From a virus: a stretch of DNA of 31,510 nt. Shown in pieces: positions 14,651 to 21,889 of the stretch. The stretch lies in the IMG/VR virus record IMGVR_UViG_3300010935_000107, positions 1 through 31,510 of that record; one strand, given 5' to 3'. Made by a program: the position numbers and the translations under genes. Numbering within the stretch: the first letter of the stretch is position 1; each line of letters opens with the position of its first letter. A model generated the notes under the pieces. That model searched no databases and was not told the DNA's origin. It saw nothing but the letters and a program-made list of their open reading frames with translations.

Positions 14651-16274
14651 TCGCCATGAACAGGAGCTCGACGCTCGCGAGGCCATCCTTGAAGCCTACG
14701 CCGCGATCTGCCCGGGCATCATTGACAACCCGTATCTAAACGGTCACTTCCCGCTGCCGATGCAGTGGATGTTTCTGAGGGGTCACCTCGACTACCCGCC
14801 CGATGACGGCGGCGTGTTCCAGGCGCTGTATGGCGGCGCGGCGGGCGGCGGCAAAAGCGACGCCCTGCTCATGGCCGCCGCGCAGTACGTCGACCAACCG
14901 GAATTCGCCGGGTGCATTTTCCGCCGCACCTTCGCCGACCTCTCGCTACCCGGTGCCATCATGGACCGCGCCCTCGACTGGTGGAAGAACGCGCCCGGCG
15001 TTCACTGGGACGGGACGAATAAGACCTTCCGCTTCCCGAGTGGGGCCAAAGTGTCCTTCGCGTACCTGCAGCACCCTGGCGACGAGCTGCGCTACCAGGG
15101 CGCCGAGTTCCAGCTCGTCAACTGGGATGAATTGACGCAGTTCCCCGACCGCCGACCGTACCGCTACCTGCTTTCCCGTATCCGCCGCCCAGCGAATTCT
15201 AGCATCCCGCTCCGTGCGCTATCGGCCTCGAATCCAGGAGGGCCCGGGCACCCGTGGGTAGCCGAGGACTTCGACGTTGAGATTGACGCGCACGGCTTCC
15301 CGTTCTACCCGGCTCGCGTCGTCGACAACCCGTACATCGACCGCGACGCCTACGTCGCCGGACTGATGCACCTTCACCCGACGACGCGAGCCCAGCTACT
15401 CGCTGGGGACTGGCGAGCGCGGGAGCCAGGGGACTACTTCCGCCGCGAGTGGTTCGGGCCGCTCTTGGACCCGGCAGTCGATACCTGGCCCTCACGGGAT
15501 TGCCGCCGCGTGAGGTGGTGGGACTTGGCCGCAAGCGTCAAGGAGGGTTCGGCCCATACTGCCGGGGTCAAGATGGCACGACACCGGAGCGGCGTCTATG
15601 CCGTCGAGCACTGCGCCAGCTTCAAGGCGACGCCCGGCCAGCGCGACTCCCGCATCGTCGACATCGCCAAGAGCGACGGCCCGATCGTCACCGTCGGCCT
15701 CGAGATTGAGCCCGGCTCCGGTGGGATCGCCCAGGTCGAGTCCATCGCCGAGAAGCTCAAGGCGCACGGCATCCGCTGCGCCTACGCCCGCCCGAGGTCC
15801 GAGCACAGCGACCGCGAGAAGGTCTACGTCGTCCGCGCTCCCAGCTCAGGCAACGGTAAGGCGGCCCGCTGCGACCCGGTGGCGGCCTGCTTGGAGCGCG
15901 GCTACTCGCGCCGGGGTGAGGGCGAGGAGTGGGATAGCGTGACCCAGGACCGGGTGCCCTGGTGGGGTGACGACGCCAGCAAGCCCCTAGAGCAACAGCG
16001 GGACGGAATCAGGCTCTTCGCGGGCTCATGGACGCAGGCGTACCTGGATATCGTCGAAGGCTTCCCAGGGGACGGCACACAGCGTGTGGACGAAGCTGAC
16101 GCTACGAGCGGGGCATGGGCCTGGCTCAAGTCTCACCCGGCGGGCGCGTCGCAGGCCCTGCCTGTGGACCGCCGCAAGGCCCAGGTCACCGGTGACGAGT
16201 TCCGGCGCACGAACCCGGCAGAGCGTCCTAAGGTCGAGACCGGACGGGACCGAGGAGGGCGCTGGAGGCTCTAG
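14634..16274 (+). CDS. Terminase large subunit
   Basis: 546 residues, start ATG at 14634 inside the TerS 3' end. The N-terminal ATPase has Walker A GGAAGGGKS (67-75) and Walker B LVNWDE (161-166, catalytic E166), then ALSASNPGG as the coupling motif (195-203). The C-terminal RNase H-like nuclease begins with RWWDLAAS (D297), with VGLEIEPGSGG and an acidic VDEADA near the end as likely further metal sites. It is the packaging motor that cuts and translocates DNA into proheads through the portal. The last ~30 residues are basic and probably disordered. Confidence 0.95.
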   Translation: MSFSPDRHEQELDAREAILEAYAAICPGIIDNPYLNGHFPLPMQWMFLRGHLDYPPDDGGVFQALYGGAAGGGKSDALLMAAAQYVDQPEFAGCIFRRTFADLSLPGAIMDRALDWWKNAPGVHWDGTNKTFRFPSGAKVSFAYLQHPGDELRYQGAEFQLVNWDELTQFPDRRPYRYLLSRIRRPANSSIPLRALSASNPGGPGHPWVAEDFDVEIDAHGFPFYPARVVDNPYIDRDAYVAGLMHLHPTTRAQLLAGDWRAREPGDYFRREWFGPLLDPAVDTWPSRDCRRVRWWDLAASVKEGSAHTAGVKMARHRSGVYAVEHCASFKATPGQRDSRIVDIAKSDGPIVTVGLEIEPGSGGIAQVESIAEKLKAHGIRCAYARPRSEHSDREKVYVVRAPSSGNGKAARCDPVAACLERGYSRRGEGEEWDSVTQDRVPWWGDDASKPLEQQRDGIRLFAGSWTQAYLDIVEGFPGDGTQRVDEADATSGAWAWLKSHPAGASQALPVDRRKAQVTGDEFRRTNPAERPKVETGRDRGGRWRL

Positions 16275-16313
16275 GGCGCTCAAGTCCCGCCCCACCGGTG
16301 CCGATAAGTGGTC

Positions 16314-16523
16314 ATGGATAACACCCCCGACACCGACGCGCTCTACCAGCGGCTCCAGGAGGTCGCCTACGCCCTCGACGACATCGACCGCACGATTGAC
16401 TCACTGCGAGGCGTCCTCGAGGTTGGTCGCCGCGAGCTAGGCCACAAGGCCGCTCTGCTTCGCGAAATGTCTCCCGGTATCCTGCCGTCGACCACTCCAA
16501 AAATATTCACAGAAAGGTTGTAG
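16314..16523 (+). CDS. Small coiled-coil hypothetical protein
   Basis: 69 residues from the ATG at 16314 (a GTG at 16308 is also possible), about 40 bp after terL. Most of it is one amphipathic helix (YQRLQEVAYALDDIDRTID, then RGVLEVGRRELGHKAALL) with heptad spacing, so a dimeric or trimeric coiled coil is likely. No family recognised. It could be the last gene of the terminase transcription unit, since a promoter candidate lies right at its stop. Confidence 0.5.
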   Translation: MDNTPDTDALYQRLQEVAYALDDIDRTIDSLRGVLEVGRRELGHKAALLREMSPGILPSTTPKIFTERL

Positions 16524-16548
16524 ACACCGCGCGACGCCGCGCTACTAT
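16521..16548 (+). promoter_or_regulatory. Sigma70-like promoter candidate upstream of clamp gene
   Basis: TAGACA at 16521-16526 (5 of 6 to TTGACA) and TACTAT at 16543-16548 (4 of 6 to TATAAT) are 16 bp apart. Transcription would begin near 16555, at the ATG at 16556, implying a leaderless or near-leaderless message. The local AT content is higher than the flanks. The call is from consensus matching only. Confidence 0.4.
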
Positions 16549-16555
16549 GGACGGC

Positions 16556-17116
16556 ATGCAAATCCACTCACGCTACAAACTCGACCGCGCCGTCGCTAGG
16601 GCCGAAGACCCCCGGTCCAACACTCGCGGGTTCTTGATTGATACCGAAGTCGGGCTAGCCGTCGTTACTGATGGTCGCATCCTGGCGACTGTCCCGTGTG
16701 AAATCGAGGACGACGACATGCCTGTCGGTGAGGTTGTTATTCCCGCCGAGGCGCTCAAGGCTGCACGCAAAGCAAAAGTCCGTGGCGCTGAGGAGCTAGG
16801 TATCGAGATTGGCGCGGGCAGAGTGTTCGTCTCCGACGAGAACGGCCAGCAGTCCTTTCGCGCACTCGGTGGCGAGTACCCGAACTACAAGAACGTCCTG
16901 CCCGAGAAGGGTGACGGGTTCAGCATCACGCTCAACGCGGATATGCTGCACCGGCTCGCCGACGCGCTCGGTGCTGAGGGCAGCGGCGTAACGCTCACCT
17001 TCCAGAAAGATAAGACTGGTCAGCTCGATTCGAGGCGTCCGGTTCACGTCACGCCACTAGGCGACCACGGCGACGCGAAACCCGTTGGTGTCATCGTGCC
17101 GCTATCGGGGATCTGA
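16556..17116 (+). CDS. Sliding-clamp-like protein (DnaN-type fold, short)
   Basis: 186 residues from the ATG at 16556; an ATG at 16547 overlaps the promoter -10 and adds three residues. The clamp-like features are an N-terminal strand-helix pattern (GFLIDTEVGLAVVTDGRI), a mid-region helix (IPAEALKAARKAK), the loop GGEYPNYKNVLP (105-116, equivalent to the FPxYxxVIP of DnaN) and a C-terminal strand ending VGVIVPLSGI, like the IVMPM end of beta clamps. Bacterial DnaN is ~370 residues in three domains; this has about half that, so it would form a higher-order ring or act as a single clamp domain. It may be the processivity factor for the phage polymerase encoded far to the left. Confidence 0.6.
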   Translation: MQIHSRYKLDRAVARAEDPRSNTRGFLIDTEVGLAVVTDGRILATVPCEIEDDDMPVGEVVIPAEALKAARKAKVRGAEELGIEIGAGRVFVSDENGQQSFRALGGEYPNYKNVLPEKGDGFSITLNADMLHRLADALGAEGSGVTLTFQKDKTGQLDSRRPVHVTPLGDHGDAKPVGVIVPLSGI

Positions 17117-17119
17117 ACC

Positions 17120-17218
17120 GTGAGCCAGCCCGAAGAACGGAAGCCGCTCCTCATTTGGGCCGTGCTGGTCCTCTCCCTCGCCTTCTGGGCGGGGGTCGCG
17201 TACCTCATCTTTAGCTAA
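17120..17218 (+). CDS. 32-residue single-pass membrane microprotein
   Basis: A GTG at 17120 opens a 32-codon frame ending TAA at 17216-17218, filling the gap between the clamp gene and the next CDS. The product has a short charged N-terminus (SQPEERKP) and a transmembrane helix (LIWAVLVLSLAFWAGVAYLI). Position, the tight fit between neighbours and a clean hydrophobic segment support coding. The start has only a weak ribosome site. Function unknown. Confidence 0.5.
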   Translation: MSQPEERKPLLIWAVLVLSLAFWAGVAYLIFS

Positions 17219-17222
17219 GAAC

Positions 17223-17522
17223 ATGAAACAGATCACCAAAGAACAACAAGAGGAACTGACCAAGCTCCTCGACCAACACGCTGACGAGTCCCCGGCGCTT
17301 CGTGCGCTGCTGCCGGGGCCGGATGTCTGGGAGGGCGCCACCGTGCGCGACCCCCGCTATCACGCCTCTGCCCGTCGTGGAATCCTAGAGAGACACCTAC
17401 TTCTAAAAATCGAAAGCCCCGCCGGGGCACCTGCTGTTCTTGACAAGGAAGATGCCGCCGCCCTCCGCGACATGCTTAACAACTTCCTCGACGGTAGGCG
17501 GCTGGACGGAGGGGAGGAATGA
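17223..17522 (+). CDS. Hypothetical protein, helical
   Basis: 99 residues. A Glu/Lys/Gln-rich N-terminal helix (TKEQQEELTKLLDQHADES) precedes a middle segment with ATVRDPRYHASARRG and a C-terminal helix (DKEDAAALRDMLNNFLDG). The ATG follows the microprotein stop by four bases and the stop overlaps the next start (ATGA). No family recognised; probably a soluble early protein. Confidence 0.6.
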   Translation: MKQITKEQQEELTKLLDQHADESPALRALLPGPDVWEGATVRDPRYHASARRGILERHLLLKIESPAGAPAVLDKEDAAALRDMLNNFLDGRRLDGGEE

Positions 17523-17920
17523 GCCAGCAAATCAATCTGACCCCTGACATCGTGGCACAGCTACGGGGAGTGGCTGCGGAACACCCTGGACGATTCCCGG
17601 ATTTGGAGAAACTGGTCGGCGAGGCGGAGAGTGCGCCCGACCCGCGCCTGACGTGGAAGCATGGGAACGCCCCAGACCGTGGGTGCTGGCACGACATCGA
17701 GCTTTCGCCTATCGAACCCAAGTATGTGCGTGTTGGCGCTATGTGGGGTTCGCAGCATCTCAACGCCCCCGCCCTCGTCGCCCTCGCCATCGGTCTGCTT
17801 GATGCGGCTGCGGCGCTGGAAGGGCTGCCGGAGGAGAGGGGCGAAGGCGCACACAGCGCGAGGGCGTATCGCTTGGGCAAGTCAAATCTGGTCGAGCTGC
17901 TCCAGGAGTTGAACCGATGA
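17519..17920 (+). CDS. Hypothetical protein
   Basis: 133 residues with a strong GGAGGGGAGGA ribosome site and ATGA overlap at both ends. The N-terminal helix (TPDIVAQLRGVAAEHPGRFP) is followed by a Trp/His/Cys-bearing beta segment (LTWKHGNAPDRGCWHDIEL) and Ala/Leu-rich helices. It is coupled to the decapeptide-repeat gene downstream. No motif gives a function. Confidence 0.6.
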   Translation: MSQQINLTPDIVAQLRGVAAEHPGRFPDLEKLVGEAESAPDPRLTWKHGNAPDRGCWHDIELSPIEPKYVRVGAMWGSQHLNAPALVALAIGLLDAAAALEGLPEERGEGAHSARAYRLGKSNLVELLQELNR

Positions 17921-18903
17921 AAACCATCCACATCACAGAACCGAATCAGGTCATCACTCCCGAAACCCATCCGGTTACGGAGATTACCCGTTTCATCTTC
18001 GACTCCGACCAAGACGGAGACATCACGGTATCCGGCGACTTCGGGTTTTGGGTGGGCGCTTCCCGCAAGGGCAAGGGCAAGGGAAACGCTTACCGCGATG
18101 GCGATGGTGATGGAGGCGCTTACCGCAAGGGCGAGGGCGAGGGCGACGCTTACCGCAAGGGCGAGGGCGAGGGCGACGCTTACCGCGATGGCAAGGGCGA
18201 TGGAAGCGCTTTCCGCGAGGACAGCGGGGATGGAGGCGCTTACCGCTACGACGATGGCGATGGAGACGCTTGCCGCGGTGGCGAGGGCAAGGGAAACGCT
18301 TTCCGCGAGGACAGCGGGGATGGTCACGCTATCCGCGGTGGCGAGGGGTATGGCGATGCCTTCCGCTACGGCAGCGGTGCGGGCGCTGCCTTCCGCGAGG
18401 GCGAGGGCGAGGGCGGCGCTTACCGCGATGGCGATGGCGATGGAAGCGCTTACATCCGGGGTGTGGAAAAGCAGGTCTCGTCCGACGACCTAGACGCGCA
18501 GATGGGGCAGCCCGTGGAAGCCCTTGATGAGCTGACGGAGAAATACACGCGCCCGACGAGCGACGGCTGCCTGCTAGTCCACCGCGATGTGGTGGCGGCG
18601 CTTGGGCCTGTGGTTGGTACTTTCGAGCGCTGCCGCCGCGCTAATCTGCCGATGAGCAGAGAGGCCGTAGCGCTCTACGAAGCCCACGACGCCCACGGCC
18701 TCCCCGAGATCCCCGTGCCGCCGCTGCATGAGCAAGTGCTGGCGCTGCTGGGGGATGGGTGGAAGGTTGAGCACAGCTGTATGGGCGGCTACTCGCGAGT
18801 ATCGCGTCGCTGCGTGTTCATAGTAATCCTAGACGATGCCAACCCCAACACCCCGGCCCAAATCGCCGACGCGCTGCGAGTGCTGGCGGGGGAGGAGGTC
18901 TGA
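17917..18903 (+). CDS. Decapeptide-repeat protein (A-Y/F-R-x-G-x-G-x-G-x)
   Basis: 328 residues. An N-terminal domain (~47 residues, ending DFGFWVGAS) leads into thirteen consecutive 10-residue units with pattern A-[YF]-R-x-[GD]-x-G-x-G-x. A non-repetitive C-terminal domain of ~150 residues follows, containing LVHRDVVAALGPVVGTFERC, LHEQVLALLGDGWKVE and a Cys-bearing strand region. Strict 10-residue periodicity with conserved Arg and aromatic positions suggests a beta-solenoid. Similar Gly-rich AxR-type repeats occur in other phage proteins of unknown role. The start overlaps the previous stop (ATGA) and the stop overlaps the next start. Open frames on the other strand and in other phases here are repeat shadows. 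Confidence 0.75.
   Translation: MKTIHITEPNQVITPETHPVTEITRFIFDSDQDGDITVSGDFGFWVGASRKGKGKGNAYRDGDGDGGAYRKGEGEGDAYRKGEGEGDAYRDGKGDGSAFREDSGDGGAYRYDDGDGDACRGGEGKGNAFREDSGDGHAIRGGEGYGDAFRYGSGAGAAFREGEGEGGAYRDGDGDGSAYIRGVEKQVSSDDLDAQMGQPVEALDELTEKYTRPTSDGCLLVHRDVVAALGPVVGTFERCRRANLPMSREAVALYEAHDAHGLPEIPVPPLHEQVLALLGDGWKVEHSCMGGYSRVSRRCVFIVILDDANPNTPAQIADALRVLAGEEV
18058..18447 (+). repeat. Thirteen 30-bp tandem repeats
   Basis: Units start every 30 bp from 18058 and open with GCTTACCGC or a close variant (GCTTTCCGC, GCCTTCCGC, GCTATCCGC). Units at 18118 and 18148 are identical over 30 bp, and those at 18208 and 18298 differ only in the last bases, which suggests recent duplication. The period is a multiple of three, so changes in copy number keep the frame, and it keeps several other frames open by accident. 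Confidence 0.92.
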
Positions 18904-19127
18904 TGGGAAAGGTATTAACCGAGTACGTCATTCAGCGCTGTTACGAGGACGGCAGCGCAACTGATTTCCGAGTGCGGCTAGATGCCACAGGCCGCGACTG
19001 TGTGTGGGTGGAGCACGGGGACAGCGGCGGCGAGGGCAGTTGGATTACGCTACCTGTTGAAGTAGCGGCTAACATCGCGAAAGCCGTTATCGCGTGTGCT
19101 ATTCAGGCGGGGGAGTCCGATGAATAA
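18903..19127 (+). CDS. Small hypothetical protein
   Basis: 74 residues, start in a TGATG overlap with the repeat gene. A beta-rich first half (VLTEYVIQRCYEDGSATDFRV; DCVWVEH) is followed by ITLPVEVAANIAKAVIACAI, a helix. It has the look of a small cytoplasmic early protein. No family recognised. Confidence 0.55.
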   Translation: MGKVLTEYVIQRCYEDGSATDFRVRLDATGRDCVWVEHGDSGGEGSWITLPVEVAANIAKAVIACAIQAGESDE

Positions 19128-19494
19128 CATCCGCGCCGAGGAAGTAGCCCGCGCTGTGGCGGGGGTTCTGCATATAAGCGAGGAATACACCCCACACCAC
19201 TGGGACAAGACCAAAGGCTCTACTCTCTGGCGAGCGCCCGACCGCGCCGCAGTCGATGGCCGTATGGTTTGGGTAGCCCACCTGGACGGATATTGGTGCA
19301 GCGCCGAGGAAGTGTTGTCCGACATGAACGTAGCGCGGCGGCTGTTTGAGTGGGCGGTTAAGGGGCCTCTCTCCGGGGGCAAGCACAAAGACGCGGTGTT
19401 CGGCTTCGCCTACGACGGTTGGTTCAAAACCCCCGCCGCCATCGAAGCCCTCTGCATCGCCGCTGGGCTGGTTCCCGAGGAGAAAGACCAATGA
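19120..19494 (+). CDS. Hypothetical protein, Trp-rich
   Basis: 124 residues from the ATG at 19120, with GGGGGAGT just upstream, overlapping the previous stop by 8 bp. The N-terminal helix (RAEEVARAVAGVLHISEEY) is followed by W-bearing beta segments (PHHWDKTKGSTLWRAP; MVWVAHLDGYWC) and a C-terminal helix (IEALCIAAGLVPEE). Function unknown. It is part of the compact block of small genes between terminase and portal. Confidence 0.55.
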   Translation: MNNIRAEEVARAVAGVLHISEEYTPHHWDKTKGSTLWRAPDRAAVDGRMVWVAHLDGYWCSAEEVLSDMNVARRLFEWAVKGPLSGGKHKDAVFGFAYDGWFKTPAAIEALCIAAGLVPEEKDQ

Positions 19495-19934
19495 CTGAGC
19501 AACCCACCAAGCCGCCGACGCGGGAAGATTTTGATGCCGCAAACAGGGCGCGATACCTCTGCCTAGCCCTGCACTGTGGTGAACCAGGGCGCGGATTCTG
19601 CGACCGATGCGAGGACGGGAAGTTGCGCACCGCCTACGCCGACCACCTGGAAGCCCAGCTAGAGCAAGCCGAAGCCGAGAACGCTGACTACAGGCGAGTC
19701 ATGGACTTTGGAAAATTACTGAGTGGTCGGTCTATGCTTGACCACTGCAACGACTTGAGAGGCCAACTGAGAGAAGCCGAAGCCGAGAACAAGCGGCTGG
19801 CCGGACTATTCAACAGGGCCATGACCTTGCTAGATGCGCTTGGAAACCGCCCTGTGATTCACGCAACAGAAGCGTGGCCGCAAGTCGTCATTGACGAGTG
19901 CTCCGCCCTCCGCGCCGAAGGGGGTGGGGAGTGA
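19491..19934 (+). CDS. Coiled-coil protein with N-terminal Cys cluster
   Basis: 147 residues from the ATG at 19491 (ATGA overlap). CLALHCGEPGRGFCDRCEDG holds four Cys and a His in a spacing that could bind zinc. Two helices with near-identical heptads (LEQAEAEN and LREAEAENKRL) indicate a coiled coil in residues ~55-110. It resembles generic phage zinc-binding coiled-coil proteins; a DNA-binding or host-interaction role is inference. Confidence 0.6.
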   Translation: MTEQPTKPPTREDFDAANRARYLCLALHCGEPGRGFCDRCEDGKLRTAYADHLEAQLEQAEAENADYRRVMDFGKLLSGRSMLDHCNDLRGQLREAEAENKRLAGLFNRAMTLLDALGNRPVIHATEAWPQVVIDECSALRAEGGGE

Positions 19935-20143
19935 TGGCTAGTTGCGAAAGATGTTGGAGGCAGGCCGCTTCCTCTTTAGACCAGAGCAAAGAATACGCAA
20001 GGCTGGTTCGGGTCAACGATTGCACTCCCGAACAGCAAGCAGGGGATGGTTCGCGCTGTCCCAAGTGCGAAACCTTGACCGTTCACCAATACACCAAGCA
20101 GTGCATCGTCTGTGGATACACAGAGAAGGAGAAACCCCAATGA
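19934..20143 (+). CDS. Small zinc-ribbon protein
   Basis: 69 residues starting at the ATG at 19934, with GGTGGGGAGTG upstream. Pairs of cysteines are CERC near the N-terminus, CPKC at ~42-45 and CIVCG at ~58-62, with DCTPEQQAGDGS between. This matches a recurring phage family of small proteins with CxxC ... CTPEEQAG ... CPxC ... CxxCG. It is probably a zinc ribbon; no enzymatic motif. The stop overlaps the next ATG. Confidence 0.7.
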   Translation: MASCERCWRQAASSLDQSKEYARLVRVNDCTPEQQAGDGSRCPKCETLTVHQYTKQCIVCGYTEKEKPQ

Positions 20144-20532
20144 CCCAAGCCGAAACCAACCCCGCCCCCGACTGGAACGAAGCCGTGGCCCGGTTCTGGC
20201 GGCGGTTTTTCAGTGGCCGGCACCGGGGGCTAGACCTGAGCCGTATCTGCGCGGTAGAGTGTGGGGGCCATGAGAACCCATCTACAGGAATCCGCGATCT
20301 ACGACTCGGCCACCGCCGAGGCCCCACTGACCGAAACCGACAAGACCGTCCTCCCGGTGACAATCAATGGGATGCGGTCGCGAAAACGCGCCCTGCGCGA
20401 GCTGCGCTGCGTACCGGCATGGGCAGCCCGCGAGCTGGCCAAGCGGGAAGAATCCGCTACAGTAGCGGAACCGGTGGCGCCGATCACAGAAGCCGACGCG
20501 CCGGAAGCGGTCGCCGTGGACGCCACGGATGA
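20140..20532 (+). CDS. Doubtful ORF after the zinc-ribbon gene
   Basis: The ATG at 20140 overlaps the zinc-ribbon stop (ATGA), and the first ~42 codons (TQAETNPAPDWNEAVARFWR onward) have ordinary codon use. After about 20262 the frame becomes Arg/Gly-rich low complexity, which looks like a shadow of the gene at 20270. Either a short gene has lost its own stop, or a frameshift once joined the two. I list it because the start context is good, not because the whole product is convincing. Confidence 0.3.
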   Translation: MTQAETNPAPDWNEAVARFWRRFFSGRHRGLDLSRICAVECGGHENPSTGIRDLRLGHRRGPTDRNRQDRPPGDNQWDAVAKTRPARAALRTGMGSPRAGQAGRIRYSSGTGGADHRSRRAGSGRRGRHG

Positions 20533-20545
20533 AGTCGCTTCCTGA
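20270..20545 (+). CDS. Small acidic-tailed hypothetical protein before portal
   Basis: 91 residues from the ATG at 20270 (GTG at 20261 also possible), with GTGGGGG just upstream. High third-position GC supports this frame over the overlapping one. The centre is basic (NGMRSRKRALRELRCVPAWA) and the C-terminus is Ala/Glu/Val/Pro-rich and acidic. It ends 21 bp before the portal gene. No family recognised. Confidence 0.55.
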   Translation: MRTHLQESAIYDSATAEAPLTETDKTVLPVTINGMRSRKRALRELRCVPAWAARELAKREESATVAEPVAPITEADAPEAVAVDATDEVAS

Positions 20546-20566
20546 TAACCCGACGACGCAGGTGCC

Positions 20567-21886
20567 ATGAGCGAAGCCCTCCATGTCCGCAACCAGGCCG
20601 CCCAGGTCTACACCCGTGCGCTTTCAAGCGCATGGCGTAACGGAGTCCCGCTCCACGACCCTAGTCTGTGGCTTTTCCGTGACCCTGAGGTCGAAGAGAA
20701 GATGCTGCGCGATGCCGATATCCGGCACGCGGTCGGCTACCGGCGGCACCTTATCGCCGGGAAGGACTGGAGTCTTGTCCCGCGAGACGAGACTAATCCG
20801 ATCGGCTGCCTTGCCGTTCACGTCGGCACCACCTTGCTCAAGGAGATCGAGGGCTTCACGCAGGCCCGCATGAACCTGGCGCGGGCGTTCTTCTCCGGCG
20901 CCCGCTTCGCTCGAATCCACGGTGAACCCAGAATCCTAACCCTCGGTGACGGCAAGCCGCGCACCTGGTGGGTTCCGACGCGCCTCGAGGACATCGACAA
21001 GCGCATGTACCAAATCGTACCGCACAACGACAGCGGAGACCTATCGGCACACTGGGAGCGATGGGATGTCGGCGAAGCGGCCTACGAGGTCGAGACCCGC
21101 CGCGACGCGCTCCACACAATAAAGCACGTTTACCAGGACGACGAGGCGTCGCTAGGCCACGGCTCGGCACTGCGCGAGGCCCTCGGCTGGTGGTGGTACG
21201 CGAAGGAGCACGTATTTCAAGAATCGCTAGCGGCCGTCGAGAAGTTCGCCCAGGGCGTGCTCACCGCCAAGGTGGATGGTGCTCGCGACGCTGAGACCGG
21301 TCTCCCCAACAACGAGCTAATCGCCGAGTGGACCGCCGTCCTCGAAGACCTCCGGGCGCGGCATGTTCTGGTCTACGACAAGGCAGACGAAATAGAAATT
21401 CTCCCGGGCGGTGGCGACGGGTGGCAACTGCTCGAAACGATCCGCGCCGAGCTTAGAAATACAATCTACACGCTGGTCATGGGCGCCAATATCACCACCG
21501 CCGCAAACGATGGAGGTAGCTACGCGCTGGCCGAAGTCCAGGAGAACAGCACCGAGGCGCTGATTCAGTTCGACCGGGAGACGCTGCAGGAGACCCTCTC
21601 GAAGAGCCTCATCGGGTGTTTGTGGTTTCGCAACCACGCGAACCTTGTCGAGCTTGGCATCGAGAAGGAGAAGCCATTATTCAACGTCACTCAAGAGAAG
21701 CGTCAGGACCCGCAAGAGAGGGCGACCGTGGCGAGCACCCTATCGGCGATGGGCGTCGACCTGTCGCTGGCCGAGGTCCTAGAGCAGACCGGCTTCTCGG
21801 CACCTGAACCGGGCGAGGATGTTATCCCCGGAGGATCGGCAGCTCCAGCCATACCCGGTGGCAGCGGGTTCCCCTTCAAGCGGTAG
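20567..21886 (+). CDS. Mu gp29-like portal protein (DUF935 family)
   Basis: 439 residues. Motifs of the Mu gp29/DUF935 portal family are visible: an early segment with DADIRHAVGYRRHLIAGKDW, the central GHGSALREALGWWWYAKEHV, and GANITTAANDGGSYALAEV in the C-terminal third. The portal is the dodecameric ring at one vertex through which TerL packages DNA. The C-terminus is a Gly/Pro/Ser tail (PGGSAAPAIPGGSGFP), normal for the family. It is followed after 3 bp by the gpF-like gene, the usual order in Mu-like head modules. Confidence 0.9.
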   Translation: MSEALHVRNQAAQVYTRALSSAWRNGVPLHDPSLWLFRDPEVEEKMLRDADIRHAVGYRRHLIAGKDWSLVPRDETNPIGCLAVHVGTTLLKEIEGFTQARMNLARAFFSGARFARIHGEPRILTLGDGKPRTWWVPTRLEDIDKRMYQIVPHNDSGDLSAHWERWDVGEAAYEVETRRDALHTIKHVYQDDEASLGHGSALREALGWWWYAKEHVFQESLAAVEKFAQGVLTAKVDGARDAETGLPNNELIAEWTAVLEDLRARHVLVYDKADEIEILPGGGDGWQLLETIRAELRNTIYTLVMGANITTAANDGGSYALAEVQENSTEALIQFDRETLQETLSKSLIGCLWFRNHANLVELGIEKEKPLFNVTQEKRQDPQERATVASTLSAMGVDLSLAEVLEQTGFSAPEPGEDVIPGGSAAPAIPGGSGFPFKR

Positions 21887-21889
21887 CCG

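Noticed and set aside
17476-18327. Long minus-strand open frame rich in Ala/Val/Ser
   Set aside because: It is the antisense of the 30-bp repeats; a period divisible by three keeps all frames open. No ribosome site and no plausible product.
18058-18447. 30-bp repeats as a CRISPR array
   Set aside because: Units are directly contiguous without spacers and encode a regular decapeptide in frame.
18098-18493. Plus-strand alternative frame of Met/Ala/Arg repeats
   Set aside because: Same repeat artefact; the frame of the 328-residue protein is coupled to both neighbours and has non-repetitive domains.
20231-20260. TAGACC and TAGAGT as a promoter for the 20270 gene
   Set aside because: The -10 match is poor and the genes upstream are tightly overlapped, so read-through is enough.
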